Assembly (NCBI GenBank): GCA_021772985.1 | Contig: JAJFKX010000006.1 | Location: 1 to 64,000 of the forward strand | Reading direction: 5' to 3' | From: Gammaproteobacteria bacterium | GTDB lineage: Bacteria; Pseudomonadota; Gammaproteobacteria; Xanthomonadales; Wenzhouxiangellaceae | DNA: 64,000 nt | In this document: positions 56,108-64,000 of the stretch, piece after piece | Layout of the letters: the number at the start of each line of letters is the position of its first letter | Numbering within the stretch: position 1 is the stretch's first letter | Position numbers and translations under genes: made by a program | Notes under the pieces: model-generated | Told to the model about the DNA's origin: nothing | The model's database searches: none | The model's input: only the letters and a program-made list of their open reading frames with translations

Positions 56108-57919
56108 ATGGCAGAAACAACCAGCAAAATGACAACTGAGACAGCAGATAGTACTCAGCCGCTTACAGCGACTGGTGATGATACCGATGTGGCGTTGGTA
56201 ACCAGTGGTAACCCCGGCCCCAATGCTGATTTACTGGCGTCAAGTGAGCAAGCGTTATGCGATGATTTGTTGAAGCATCAACGCTTACGCGAAAATGATT
56301 TGCACAAAGCGCAGCAATATCAGGATCAACATGGCGGGCAACTGATTACCTTATTGGTGCGTTTGGGATTGGTATCCGAACGTGATGTAGCCGAGGCGCA
56401 AGCTCGATTATTGAACCTGCCGTTATTATCCAGTAAAGATTACCCGGAAGACGCACCAGCCATTGAAAGTATTTCAACTCGCTATATGAAGCATAGCCAA
56501 GTGGTGCCGATTAAGGTGACCAATAACCACTTGGACATTGCTATGGCCAATCCGCAGGATGAGTTCGCGCTAAAGTCCCTGGCATTGGCAACAGGTTTAG
56601 AAATAGTACCCAGTGTCGGTGTTGCCTCAGAAATTGACGACGTTATTGAGCGTTATTTCGGTGGCGGCAAGTCACAAATGGATCAATTGCGTGATTCACT
56701 GGGTAGTGAAGGTGTAGATGACGATGATGTCGAACATTTACGCGATTTGGCTTCTGAAGCACCGGTTATCAGGTTGGTGAACCTGATTCTTCAGCGTGCA
56801 GTTGAATCACGGTCTTCCGACATTCATATTGAGCCGTTTGAGAATCGGCTGAAGGTGCGCTACCGGATAGATGGGGTATTACAAGAAGTAGAGTCTCCAC
56901 CTGCCAGCTCAACAGCAGCAGTTATCAGTCGTGTCAAAATCATGGCCAAACTGAATATTGCTGAGCGGCGACTGCCACAAGATGGCAGGATTATGCATCG
57001 GGTGCAGGGTAAAGAGTTGGATTTGCGTGTTTCTACGGTACCCACTTCACACGGCGAAAGTGTGGTGATGCGTATCCTGGATCGGGAAAGTGTAGTGCTG
57101 GATTTCAGCAGCCTGGGTTTTGACCAGGTAACCCAGACACGCTTCGAAAAAGTGTTGGCGATGCCGCATGGTATTGTGTTGGTCACTGGGCCAACCGGTT
57201 CCGGAAAAACCACTACTTTGTACACGGCTTTATCCTTGCTGAATACCAGTGAGCGCAAAATAATTACCGTAGAAGACCCGGTCGAGTACCAGATTGAAGG
57301 TATCAACCAGATTCAGGCAAAGTCGTCCATCGGGTTGACTTTTGCCAGTGCTCTGCGTGCCATAGTGCGACAGGATCCGGATGTCATTATGATTGGCGAA
57401 ATGCGTGACCTGGAAACGGCTAAAATTGCCATCCAGTCGGCGCTCACAGGGCATCTTGTGTTATCCACCATACATACCAACTCAGCTGCGGGGGGGATTA
57501 CCCGTATGCTTGATATGGGTGTGGAAGATTATTTATTGACTTCCACGGTTAACGCTATTTTGGCTCAAAGATTGGTGCGTCGATTGGATCTCGGAATTAG
57601 AAAACCATATCAAGCAATGCCCGAACTGATTGCTGAACTCGGGTTAGATCATCTCACTGATGATAAAAACGTAACCTTGTACCACCCGGGTAGTAGCGAA
57701 GACTGCCCAACCGGTTTCAAAGGCAGGATCAGTATCATGGAGTTGCTGGAAGTTACCGAGCCGGTAAGGCGGTTGGTAATGAAACATGCTGACGAAGCAG
57801 AGATTAATAAACAGGCAATCAGTGAAGGGATGCGCAATATGTATGACGATGGATTACTGAAATGTTTGCAAGGATATACCACTATTGAAGAAGTGCTAAG
57901 GGTCAGCCAGGAAAGTTAA
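56108..57919 (+). CDS. gspE: Type II secretion ATPase GspE
   Basis: Cytoplasmic hexameric ATPase that drives the secretion pseudopilus. The 603-residue product has a disordered Thr/Asp-rich start (1-45) and a GspE N1 domain (about 50-190). The ATPase core has SSDIHIEPFENRLKVRYRIDG, Walker A GPTGSGKT at 361-368, EDPVEYQIEGINQIQ, and Walker B DPDVIMIGEMRD. The zinc domain expected near 490-545 has lost its tetracysteine motif: LVRRLDLGIRKPY stands where L-C-x-x-C is usual, and only Cys533 remains in GSSEDCPTGFKGR. The stop overlaps gspF by one base (TAATG). Confidence 0.95.
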   Translation: MAETTSKMTTETADSTQPLTATGDDTDVALVTSGNPGPNADLLASSEQALCDDLLKHQRLRENDLHKAQQYQDQHGGQLITLLVRLGLVSERDVAEAQARLLNLPLLSSKDYPEDAPAIESISTRYMKHSQVVPIKVTNNHLDIAMANPQDEFALKSLALATGLEIVPSVGVASEIDDVIERYFGGGKSQMDQLRDSLGSEGVDDDDVEHLRDLASEAPVIRLVNLILQRAVESRSSDIHIEPFENRLKVRYRIDGVLQEVESPPASSTAAVISRVKIMAKLNIAERRLPQDGRIMHRVQGKELDLRVSTVPTSHGESVVMRILDRESVVLDFSSLGFDQVTQTRFEKVLAMPHGIVLVTGPTGSGKTTTLYTALSLLNTSERKIITVEDPVEYQIEGINQIQAKSSIGLTFASALRAIVRQDPDVIMIGEMRDLETAKIAIQSALTGHLVLSTIHTNSAAGGITRMLDMGVEDYLLTSTVNAILAQRLVRRLDLGIRKPYQAMPELIAELGLDHLTDDKNVTLYHPGSSEDCPTGFKGRISIMELLEVTEPVRRLVMKHADEAEINKQAISEGMRNMYDDGLLKCLQGYTTIEEVLRVSQES

Positions 57920-59130
57920 TGGCGCTTTACCAATATAAGGCGGTTGCCCCAAATGGCGAAACGATACGCGGTGAAATGGAGGCTGCTACTGTTGATGACG
58001 TAGCCAGGACGTTGCAGGAGGCAGGCAATATACCGTTGAATGCAGCGCTGGCTGGAGGTGGTGGATTTAATCTGGGGCGGTTGATCAACAGATCGAATAA
58101 ACCCAACCAGCGTGAAATTGGTCAATTTACCCAACAGATGGCGATCTTATTGCAGGCAGGTCTGCCGTTAGACCGATCATTGCAGGTGTTAATTGATTTG
58201 TCCGACAGTGACCGCACCCGACACATGACTGAAAAAATTCGTGATCATGTGCGCGAAGGCGGAACCCTTTCAGATGCACTGGAAACCCAGCATGGGGTAT
58301 TCAGTCGGTTGTATATTAATATGGTACGTGCTGGTGAGCTGGGCGGCACTCTGGAAGTGACGCTGGCGCGCTTGTCAGATTACATGGAACGCTCTAAAGA
58401 TCTTAAAGACAGTATTGGTTCGGCGATGGTGTATCCGATAATGCTGACCATTTTGGCAGCCGGCTCACTAATATTGTTATTAACTTACGTGATCCCGCAA
58501 TTTACCCCTATTTTCGAAGATATGGGTGCGGAATTGCCCACCTTAACCAAGATAGTTTTGGGGGTCGGTTCTGCATTGCAGAGTTATTGGTGGCTGATGG
58601 GGTTGTCGGTGTTTGGTGTTGTGGCATATTTTCGCAGTCAATTTGCCAATCCTGTTACACGTCTCGTTTGGGACTTACGCATTATTAAGCTGCGCTGGAT
58701 TGGTGATCTTATCGCCAAAATGGAAACTGCCCGGCTGGCACGAACTACCGGAACACTGCTGATCAATGGTGTGCCGCTGCTGGGAGCGTTATCGATTGCC
58801 CGCAATGTGGTTGGTAATACAGTGATGCAGCAAGTAGTGGCGGATGCGACCAATCAGGTAAAAACTGGTCACGGACTGGCAAGAACATTGGCGCAGGGCG
58901 AATATTTTCCACGTCTGGCATTACAAATGATCAGTGTCGGTGAGGAAACCGGACAATTGGATCAAATGCTGTTAAAGGTGGCCGACACGTTTGACCGTGA
59001 AGTTAGAACTACCATTGATCGTTTGATGTCCTTATTTGTACCGATGATGACATTGGTCCTGGCGCTAATGATTGGGTTAATTGTGATGTCGGTGCTGTTG
59101 GCAATTCTGGGTATTAATGAACTGGTGTAG
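57919..59130 (+). CDS. gspF: Type II secretion inner-membrane platform protein GspF
   Basis: Polytopic platform protein that couples GspE to pseudopilin assembly. It has 403 residues with two T2SSF domains. The first is about 70-195 (FTQQMAILLQAGLPLDRSLQ, MVRAGELGGTLE), and the second is about 270-395 (ARTTGTLLINGVPLLGAL, MISVGEETGQLDQML). Membrane helices lie near 170-195, 220-240 and 375-400. Its position directly after gspE fits a secretion operon, and lack of pilB/pilD genes nearby argues against type IV pili. Confidence 0.96.
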   Translation: MALYQYKAVAPNGETIRGEMEAATVDDVARTLQEAGNIPLNAALAGGGGFNLGRLINRSNKPNQREIGQFTQQMAILLQAGLPLDRSLQVLIDLSDSDRTRHMTEKIRDHVREGGTLSDALETQHGVFSRLYINMVRAGELGGTLEVTLARLSDYMERSKDLKDSIGSAMVYPIMLTILAAGSLILLLTYVIPQFTPIFEDMGAELPTLTKIVLGVGSALQSYWWLMGLSVFGVVAYFRSQFANPVTRLVWDLRIIKLRWIGDLIAKMETARLARTTGTLLINGVPLLGALSIARNVVGNTVMQQVVADATNQVKTGHGLARTLAQGEYFPRLALQMISVGEETGQLDQMLLKVADTFDREVRTTIDRLMSLFVPMMTLVLALMIGLIVMSVLLAILGINELV

Positions 59131-59133
59131 GTA

Positions 59134-59580
59134 ATGTTTATGAAAAAGATACAACTTAATTTGAATATGCATCCGCGGCCGATGGCTGCGGCAGGCTTTA
59201 GTTTGATCGAATTGTTGGTGGTGTTGGTTATTTTAGGTTTGATAGCCGGCCTGGTGGTGCCCAATATTATTGGCCGTACCGAGGCGGCCAAATTCAAAGC
59301 GGCTAAAGCAGCCATCGTTTCATTGTCCAGTGCGGTTGATGGATATTATCTGGATGTCGGTTCGCCGCCGGATAGTCTGGATGACTTGCTCAGTGAGCCA
59401 GGTAATGCGCCCAACTGGAGAGGGCCATATGCTAAGCAAAGTCTGATAAACGACCCATGGGGCAATCGTTATGAGTACCGGTTTCCCGGTGAGCACGGTG
59501 AGTACGATATTGTTTCCTTTGGCGCAGATAAGTCGCCTGGCGGGGATGGTAAAAACACAGACATCAATAGCTGGGAATAA
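59134..59580 (+). CDS. gspG: Major pseudopilin GspG
   Basis: Main subunit of the secretion pseudopilus. The prepilin motif is PMAAAG|FSLIELLVVLVIL with cleavage after Gly21 and Glu at +5. A hydrophobic N-terminal helix is followed by the GspG-specific C-terminal part DPWGNRYEYRFPGEHGEYD and the Asp-rich calcium-binding end GADKSPGGDGKNTDINSW. The 148 residues agree with the family. It is 3 bases after gspF. Confidence 0.96.
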   Translation: MFMKKIQLNLNMHPRPMAAAGFSLIELLVVLVILGLIAGLVVPNIIGRTEAAKFKAAKAAIVSLSSAVDGYYLDVGSPPDSLDDLLSEPGNAPNWRGPYAKQSLINDPWGNRYEYRFPGEHGEYDIVSFGADKSPGGDGKNTDINSWE

Positions 59581-59591
59581 TAGTAATTTTA

Positions 59592-60074
59592 ATGCCGGAT
59601 TCAGCAATCACAGGAAAGCGCCCAGTACGCAAAATCCAAGCCGGATTCAGCCTGATGGAAGTGCTGGTGGTGATTACGCTGATCGGTTTGATGCTTGGCT
59701 TGGTAGCGTTTTCACTGGGACGAGGCGTCAGCAGTGCAGAAATCCGCAATGCCAGTAAAGAAATTGCTGCCTCGCTACGGTATACCCGCAGCTTATCGAT
59801 GCGCAGTCACGAACAGCAGATATTCATAGTGGATATTGAAAACCGTACCTGGCAAGCAGGTAACCGCAGGCCGGAGTCTTTTCCAAAAGAAATGGATATC
59901 ACCATTTTAACTGCACGCTCTGAGTTAACTGGTGAAAATGCAGGTGGAATCCGGTTTTTTCCGGATGGTTCATCGACAGGTGGTCGGGTGACATTAACCG
60001 CTGATGAGCGTGAATGGCAGGTTGGGGTTGAATGGTTGACAGGCGAGATCACTCGTGGGGAATTACTGGAATGA
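59592..60074 (+). CDS. gspH: Minor pseudopilin GspH
   Basis: This 160-residue pseudopilin has the cleavage motif QAG|FSLMEVLVVITLIGLMLG. A variable C-terminal domain with FFPDGSSTGGRVTL, the usual GspH/FimT ending, follows. It is thought to link the pseudopilus body with the I-J-K tip. Its stop overlaps the gspI start (ATGA). Confidence 0.92.
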   Translation: MPDSAITGKRPVRKIQAGFSLMEVLVVITLIGLMLGLVAFSLGRGVSSAEIRNASKEIAASLRYTRSLSMRSHEQQIFIVDIENRTWQAGNRRPESFPKEMDITILTARSELTGENAGGIRFFPDGSSTGGRVTLTADEREWQVGVEWLTGEITRGELLE

Positions 60075-60532
60075 AAGGGATGAAGTCGCAGCACTCATTA
60101 ATGGTTTTTCGAAACCACCGCCAAAGCGGTTTTACTCTGCTGGAAATTATGGCGGCATTTTTGGTGTTTACACTATCATTTGCTGTGGTCATGCAGGTAA
60201 TGAGTGCCAGTTTACGCAATACACGCTTATCTGGAAATCTTACTCAGGCGGCTTTATTTGCGCAGTCAAAGATGGATTTATTGGGTATTGAAGCCCCAAT
60301 GGAGGAAAGCGCTGACTCAGGTGAGTTCGATGATAAGTATAGCTGGGAAATGCAAATCACTTTGTATCAACCGGATGATGATCGGAGCTTGAATTCTGAA
60401 TTGATACCTGTGGATTTGTATCAGGTTGATCTGGTGGTTTACTGGGAGCAAGCCAGGAAACAGCAGGAAGCAACCTTTACCACGCTATATTCGCAGGATC
60501 GTAATTTCCAAAGCCGAGCCTTCGATGGTTAA
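60071..60532 (+). CDS. gspI: Minor pseudopilin GspI
   Basis: This 153-residue pseudopilin tip subunit has the motif QSG|FTLLEIMAAFLVFTLSF. ATG 60071 overlaps the gspH stop by four bases. The frame is open further upstream inside gspH, but the overlap pattern and family length favour 60071. With GspJ and GspK it forms the tip that starts pseudopilus assembly. Confidence 0.9.
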   Translation: MKGMKSQHSLMVFRNHRQSGFTLLEIMAAFLVFTLSFAVVMQVMSASLRNTRLSGNLTQAALFAQSKMDLLGIEAPMEESADSGEFDDKYSWEMQITLYQPDDDRSLNSELIPVDLYQVDLVVYWEQARKQQEATFTTLYSQDRNFQSRAFDG

Positions 60533-61250
60533 CCGTTTATCCAAACAACAATCAACCCAGGCCGGGTTTTCATTGATAGAAGTGTTGCTGGCAATCACCT
60601 TGCTGGGCATCATTATGGCGCTTGCGTATGGTGGTCTGCGCGCGGTAACGCGAGCCACGGATCGCGCTGATGAATTGATCCAGGAACAGACCCATTTGCG
60701 TGCCACCCAACAATTCCTGCATCGGCAGCTGGCACGTTCATTACCGCTGAATTATTTAGTCGACAATGATGATCAGTTTTATGTATTTGAAGGAGAACGT
60801 GATCGTATCCAGTTTGTAGCGTCGATGCCCGGTTATTTGGGTGCTGGTGGGCCTCAGGTTCAGGAACTCAGCCTGGAGCGTGGTCAGGATGGCTACGAAT
60901 TGGTGTTTCGACATGTGCCGTTGCTGGCCTACGAAGACGGCAGCTTACGTGATAGTCAACCTTTTACTTTGCTGCGTGGCCTTGCAGATGGTGAATTCTT
61001 ATATATGAGCCTGGATCGGAATGGGCATTTATCGGACTGGGAAAATGAATGGGAATCGCCGGAAGAAATTCCAGTGGCGGTAAGCATGGATTTAGAGTTT
61101 GATGAAGAGTCATTGGTGAGTTGGCCATTGTTAACGATCAGTATGCGTATTGACGGTACTGCTGGTCGTTTGCGGCGTAGCAGACGGAATGCTGAACCAA
61201 CCGATCAGCTCGGCCGGGCATTTGGGCGTGATAATGATGAGGTTGAGTGA
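60525..61250 (+). CDS. gspJ: Minor pseudopilin GspJ
   Basis: This 241-residue tip pseudopilin has the motif QAG|FSLIEVLLAITLLGIIMALAY and a large C-terminal domain (DRIQFVASMPGYLGAGGPQV, later LLTISMRIDG). ATG 60525 overlaps gspI by 8 bases. The open frame from 60426 upstream is a shadow inside gspI. Confidence 0.92.
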   Translation: MVNRLSKQQSTQAGFSLIEVLLAITLLGIIMALAYGGLRAVTRATDRADELIQEQTHLRATQQFLHRQLARSLPLNYLVDNDDQFYVFEGERDRIQFVASMPGYLGAGGPQVQELSLERGQDGYELVFRHVPLLAYEDGSLRDSQPFTLLRGLADGEFLYMSLDRNGHLSDWENEWESPEEIPVAVSMDLEFDEESLVSWPLLTISMRIDGTAGRLRRSRRNAEPTDQLGRAFGRDNDEVE

Positions 61251-61257
61251 GTCTGTG

Positions 61258-62163
61258 ATGCGGGTAAACAGCCAGCGATCAAATTTACTGCAGCAAGGCG
61301 TGGCGCTGTTGATTGTACTGTGGGTGTTAGTGTTACTGAGTATAATATCCGGCACGCTGGCATTACTGGCACGGGCGGAAAACCTGGAAGCACGCACACT
61401 ATTTGACGATAGTCGTGCGCGCATGGGCGCATTGGCTGGTATCCAACGGGCCGTATTCGAGATGCGAAATCCAGACCTGGAAACCAAATGGATTCCAGAT
61501 GGGAGGCCCTATGTGTTCACCTTGGGGGATTCGGAAATCAGTGTGGCGATTACTGATGAAACCGGCAAACTTGATTTGAACAGCGCCAGCGAAGATACCA
61601 AATTGAATCTGCTGATCGGTAATGGTGTGGATCCATCCGAAGCGCAGGCACTGGTGGATGCGATTGAGGATTGGAAAGACCCGGATGATTTTATCCGTCC
61701 AAATGGTGCTGAGGAAGGTGAGTATGCAGCGGCAGGGTTGTCTTGGGCGCCGCCCAATGCAGCGTTTGCCACGGTCGAAGAGCTGCAGCAGGTGCTGGGG
61801 ATCAGCTACGAATTATATGCTCGGATTGAGCCTGCATTGACCGTGTTTTCTGGTCGGGCTGAGGTTAACCCTGCCTATGCGCCGCTGGAGGCTTTGCGTG
61901 GATTCCCGGAGGTTGATCTGGAAACTGCTCAAAATTTGATATTCCAGCGTCAGGAATTTGATAACAGCAATATTCAGCCGCTGACAATGCCTGATGGCTC
62001 AATAGCAGTGGCTCAGGGTGGTGGTTTGACTTTTACGGTAGTGGCCAAAGCAACATTGAACAATGGTGCCTGGACACAGGTCGAAGGCACGTTCCGTTTG
62101 GGAACGGATTTGTTAGGACGTCCTTATCGCATTGTTCGATGGCAGGAAGGCGTTTCGGAATAA
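61258..62163 (+). CDS. gspK: Minor pseudopilin GspK
   Basis: This 301-residue tip pseudopilin caps the I-J-K complex. The N-terminal helix QQGVALLIVLWVLVLLSII has the GspK-type cleavage site, with V rather than E near +5. The body includes LDLNSASEDTKLNLLIGNGVD and a helix-hairpin-like VDAIEDWKDPDD. ATG 61258 is 8 bases after the gspJ stop. ATGs at 61234 and 61237 overlap gspJ and are possible. Confidence 0.91.
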   Translation: MRVNSQRSNLLQQGVALLIVLWVLVLLSIISGTLALLARAENLEARTLFDDSRARMGALAGIQRAVFEMRNPDLETKWIPDGRPYVFTLGDSEISVAITDETGKLDLNSASEDTKLNLLIGNGVDPSEAQALVDAIEDWKDPDDFIRPNGAEEGEYAAAGLSWAPPNAAFATVEELQQVLGISYELYARIEPALTVFSGRAEVNPAYAPLEALRGFPEVDLETAQNLIFQRQEFDNSNIQPLTMPDGSIAVAQGGGLTFTVVAKATLNNGAWTQVEGTFRLGTDLLGRPYRIVRWQEGVSE

Positions 62164-62204
62164 CAAGTAGATGAAAGAGACTGAACAACCAGGATAGTGA
62201 TACG

Positions 62205-63482
62205 GTGATTGCACAGCTAGAAAAATTATCAGCGATGATCAGGGCGCGCTATCGCGCCACTGGCATAGCACGATTCCTGCAATGGTGGAAAGGTGAACTG
62301 GCACCCTTGATTCCGCCCCGGATCAAACGCTTGTTTGCCGTGCCTCATGAGCAATTGCTGATCAGCGCCACAGATCAGCATATTTATCTTTGGCAGGCCA
62401 ATGAGGCAGGCAATCAATTATTGGATACATTGGAACGAGATGGCGATATCGAACAGTCGCGCGCACGTATTGTTGCTTGCCTGGATGAGTTTCAGGAAGG
62501 CACGCCAGCAGCTATATATTGTGTGCCAGGGGACTCGGTGTTGAATAAGACGGTTCGAATGCCGGCAGCTGCAGAAGCTAATTTGCGCCAGGCAGTAGCG
62601 TTTGAAATTGACCGGCAAACACCGTTTTCCGTTAAGGATGTTTACTTCGACTTACTGGTTACAGACCGTGATCCGCCATTCCTTGGAGTGGATCTGGTGC
62701 TAGGCCAACGCGGCCAAATTGATGCTTATGTTGAGCAGATGAAAAGCCTTGGATTACGTTTGCAGGGAATCGATGTTAACGGGGCCGATCAGGCTACCAG
62801 TCACGCTAGCGCTAAACCTGAGCCGAAAGGTATCAATTTGCTGGCGCGTGAGTTGCGAGTGCGTAAGGCAAACAAGCGCGTACGGATGAATTGGGCATTG
62901 GCTGGTGTGGCATTTTTATTGCTGGTGATTGTGATGGCTGAGTCACTGTATTTACGTAGTCAGACAATTACCCAGTTACAGGCACAACGAGATGCGATGC
63001 GCAGTGAAGCCTTTCGGGTTAACGAGTTGCGTCAACAACTTGGCGATGAGTTGGCTGGTGCTAATTTCCTTGCTGACAAGCGCGCAAATACACCATTAAC
63101 ATTAGAAGTTCTCGCTGGGGTTACCACTAGAATTCCGGAAGATACCTGGGTGCAGCGGTTTCAAATTAACGATAAGGAACTGCAATTGCAGGGTTTGTCC
63201 GATGGCGCACAAAAATTAGTGGAGTCGCTGAATACATCCGGGGTTTTATCGGATACTTATTTTAAAGGTGCCATTTCCAGCGATCAGCGCTTAAACAAAG
63301 AACGGTTTACAGCAGCATCGACGATTGATCCGTTAGCAGAGTTTGTTCCTTTGCCGGTAGGGCAGGATGAATCGATTGACCAAGATGTTGATGCTGGTGA
63401 ACCCATTGACCTGGATAAAAATCCAGAATCGGCAGTGGTCGAAGCGGCCAGTAACGCACTCCCACAATCAGGAGAAGGCTAG
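62205..63482 (+). CDS. gspL: Type II secretion assembly protein GspL (Xps/PilN-like type)
   Basis: This 425-residue bitopic inner-membrane protein recruits GspE. The cytoplasmic actin-like/PilM-like part spans about 40-200 (ANLRQAVAFEIDRQTPFSVKDVYFD). One membrane helix lies at about 225-245 (LAGVAFLLLVIVMAESLYL), and the periplasmic PilN/ferredoxin-like domain about 280-370 (TPLTLEVLAGVTTRIPEDTWV). The acidic tail is low complexity. This layout resembles Xanthomonas XpsL more than enteric GspL. GTG 62205 is the start, with AGGA about 10 bases upstream. Confidence 0.85.
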   Translation: MIAQLEKLSAMIRARYRATGIARFLQWWKGELAPLIPPRIKRLFAVPHEQLLISATDQHIYLWQANEAGNQLLDTLERDGDIEQSRARIVACLDEFQEGTPAAIYCVPGDSVLNKTVRMPAAAEANLRQAVAFEIDRQTPFSVKDVYFDLLVTDRDPPFLGVDLVLGQRGQIDAYVEQMKSLGLRLQGIDVNGADQATSHASAKPEPKGINLLARELRVRKANKRVRMNWALAGVAFLLLVIVMAESLYLRSQTITQLQAQRDAMRSEAFRVNELRQQLGDELAGANFLADKRANTPLTLEVLAGVTTRIPEDTWVQRFQINDKELQLQGLSDGAQKLVESLNTSGVLSDTYFKGAISSDQRLNKERFTAASTIDPLAEFVPLPVGQDESIDQDVDAGEPIDLDKNPESAVVEAASNALPQSGEG

Positions 63483-64000
63483 TGCAGTTATTACCGGATA
63501 GGGACTCAGGAAAAACATTAGCAATTGGATTGGCGCTATTAACCCTGGCTATCATTTACCTGGTGTGTTTTCACTGGTTTGTGGTCAAGCACCTGGATTA
63601 TTCTGATCATATTTCCGAATTGCGTAATGATGTGGGCAGGTTTATGGCGGCCACCGGTCAGCGCGACGAAATTGAAGCGCAGTTGGCGGTAGTCAATGAC
63701 CAGGGGCAGAATGAGAATTACTTTTTGACCGGACAAAGCTTTGACTCGGCAGCTGCTTTATTAACCCAGCGATTAAAACAAATCATTACCACCCAAGCTG
63801 ATCATGAGCAGGATTGTCAGGTTATCAGCAACCAAAATGTGCGTGCCCGTGAAGCTGAACGTTTTGAAAAGGTGTTGGTAAAGGTGAGGATGCGGTGTAA
63901 TCTGGGCGATTTGGTCAAGGTTCTGCACGAACTTGAAGGTAGTTTTCCCTTAGTGTTTATTGATGGTATGAACATATATCAGCGCTATGTCAATGTGCCG
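63482..64000 (+). CDS. gspM: Type II secretion protein GspM, Xps-like type, partial
   Basis: This open reading frame runs to the window edge (173 codons visible). GTG 63482 shares its G with the gspL stop TAG. One N-terminal membrane helix (about 14-34, IGLALLTLAIIYLVCFHWF) is followed by a helical stretch and a periplasmic ferredoxin-like domain with KVRMRCNLGDLVKVLHELEG and PLVFIDGMNIYQ. This fits the GspM subtype b that partners PilN-like GspL. The C-terminus, and probably gspN and gspD, lie outside the window. Confidence 0.82.
   Translation, partial: MQLLPDRDSGKTLAIGLALLTLAIIYLVCFHWFVVKHLDYSDHISELRNDVGRFMAATGQRDEIEAQLAVVNDQGQNENYFLTGQSFDSAAALLTQRLKQIITTQADHEQDCQVISNQNVRAREAERFEKVLVKVRMRCNLGDLVKVLHELEGSFPLVFIDGMNIYQRYVNVP

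Overview
The window is a dense chromosomal segment of a gammaproteobacterium. It carries LPS and outer-membrane biogenesis genes, holC, holD, lptFG, dsbC and a type II secretion operon, with gene orders typical of that class. The mid-40s G+C look, the Xps-like secretion operon and the exosortase-H-associated protein do not fix an order. I see no rRNA, tRNA, CRISPR array, insertion sequence or prophage. Almost everything is core housekeeping, and the unusual signals sit between or inside ordinary genes.

Region by region: (1) 1-1560, the end of a TonB-dependent receptor, its terminator, and a sulfotransferase-like gene. (2) 1726-11522 (minus), central carbon metabolism: a pyruvate dehydrogenase operon (aceE, aceF, a retropepsin-like protease gene, lpd), then maeB and a class I aldolase. 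(3) 11690-14794, a TlpA-like lipoprotein and YihY (minus), and divergently arsC-like, wrbA and DUF2069. (4) 15049-16395, a short asparaginase-family gene, a broken 5' remnant of htpX, and rnhB. (5) 15817-29466 (minus), the envelope/translation supercluster rpsB-tsf-pyrH-frr-uppS-cdsA-rseP-bamA-skp-lpxD-fabZ-lpxA-lpxB-rnhB, without the dxr gene usually found between cdsA and rseP. (6) 29739-34921, trhO, rimI, holD, pssA, a DUF4124 gene and proS. (7) 35009-42039, valS-holC-pepA (minus) divergent from lptF-lptG. (8) 42510-48470, an RDD protein and a TonB2-type energy-transduction operon: DUF3450, TtpC-like, exbB, exbD, tonB, a small unknown membrane protein, and a TPR protein. (9) 48516-51310, an AT-hook repeat protein, xerD and dsbC. 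(10) 51458-56032, purL and an exosortase-H-associated-like membrane protein. (11) 56108-64000, gspE-F-G-H-I-J-K-L-M, cut by the window edge in gspM.

The genes work together in three main ways. The minus-strand supercluster couples translation factors to lipid A, undecaprenyl, phospholipid and outer-membrane protein assembly. LptF/LptG export the LPS that LpxA, LpxB and LpxD help build. The TonB2-type operon would energise receptors such as the one at the left edge, and the secretion operon exports folded proteins through the same outer membrane.

The points most worth a second look are: the frameshifted htpX remnant; the AT-hook protein with ten GRPKK motifs and alternating Gly codons; a terminator-like hairpin inside the 5' end of xerD; a long Lys-rich tail on ribosomal protein S2 that shares a string with the AT-hook protein; loss of the tetracysteine zinc motif in GspE; and an unrecognised 77-residue membrane protein inside the TonB2 operon.
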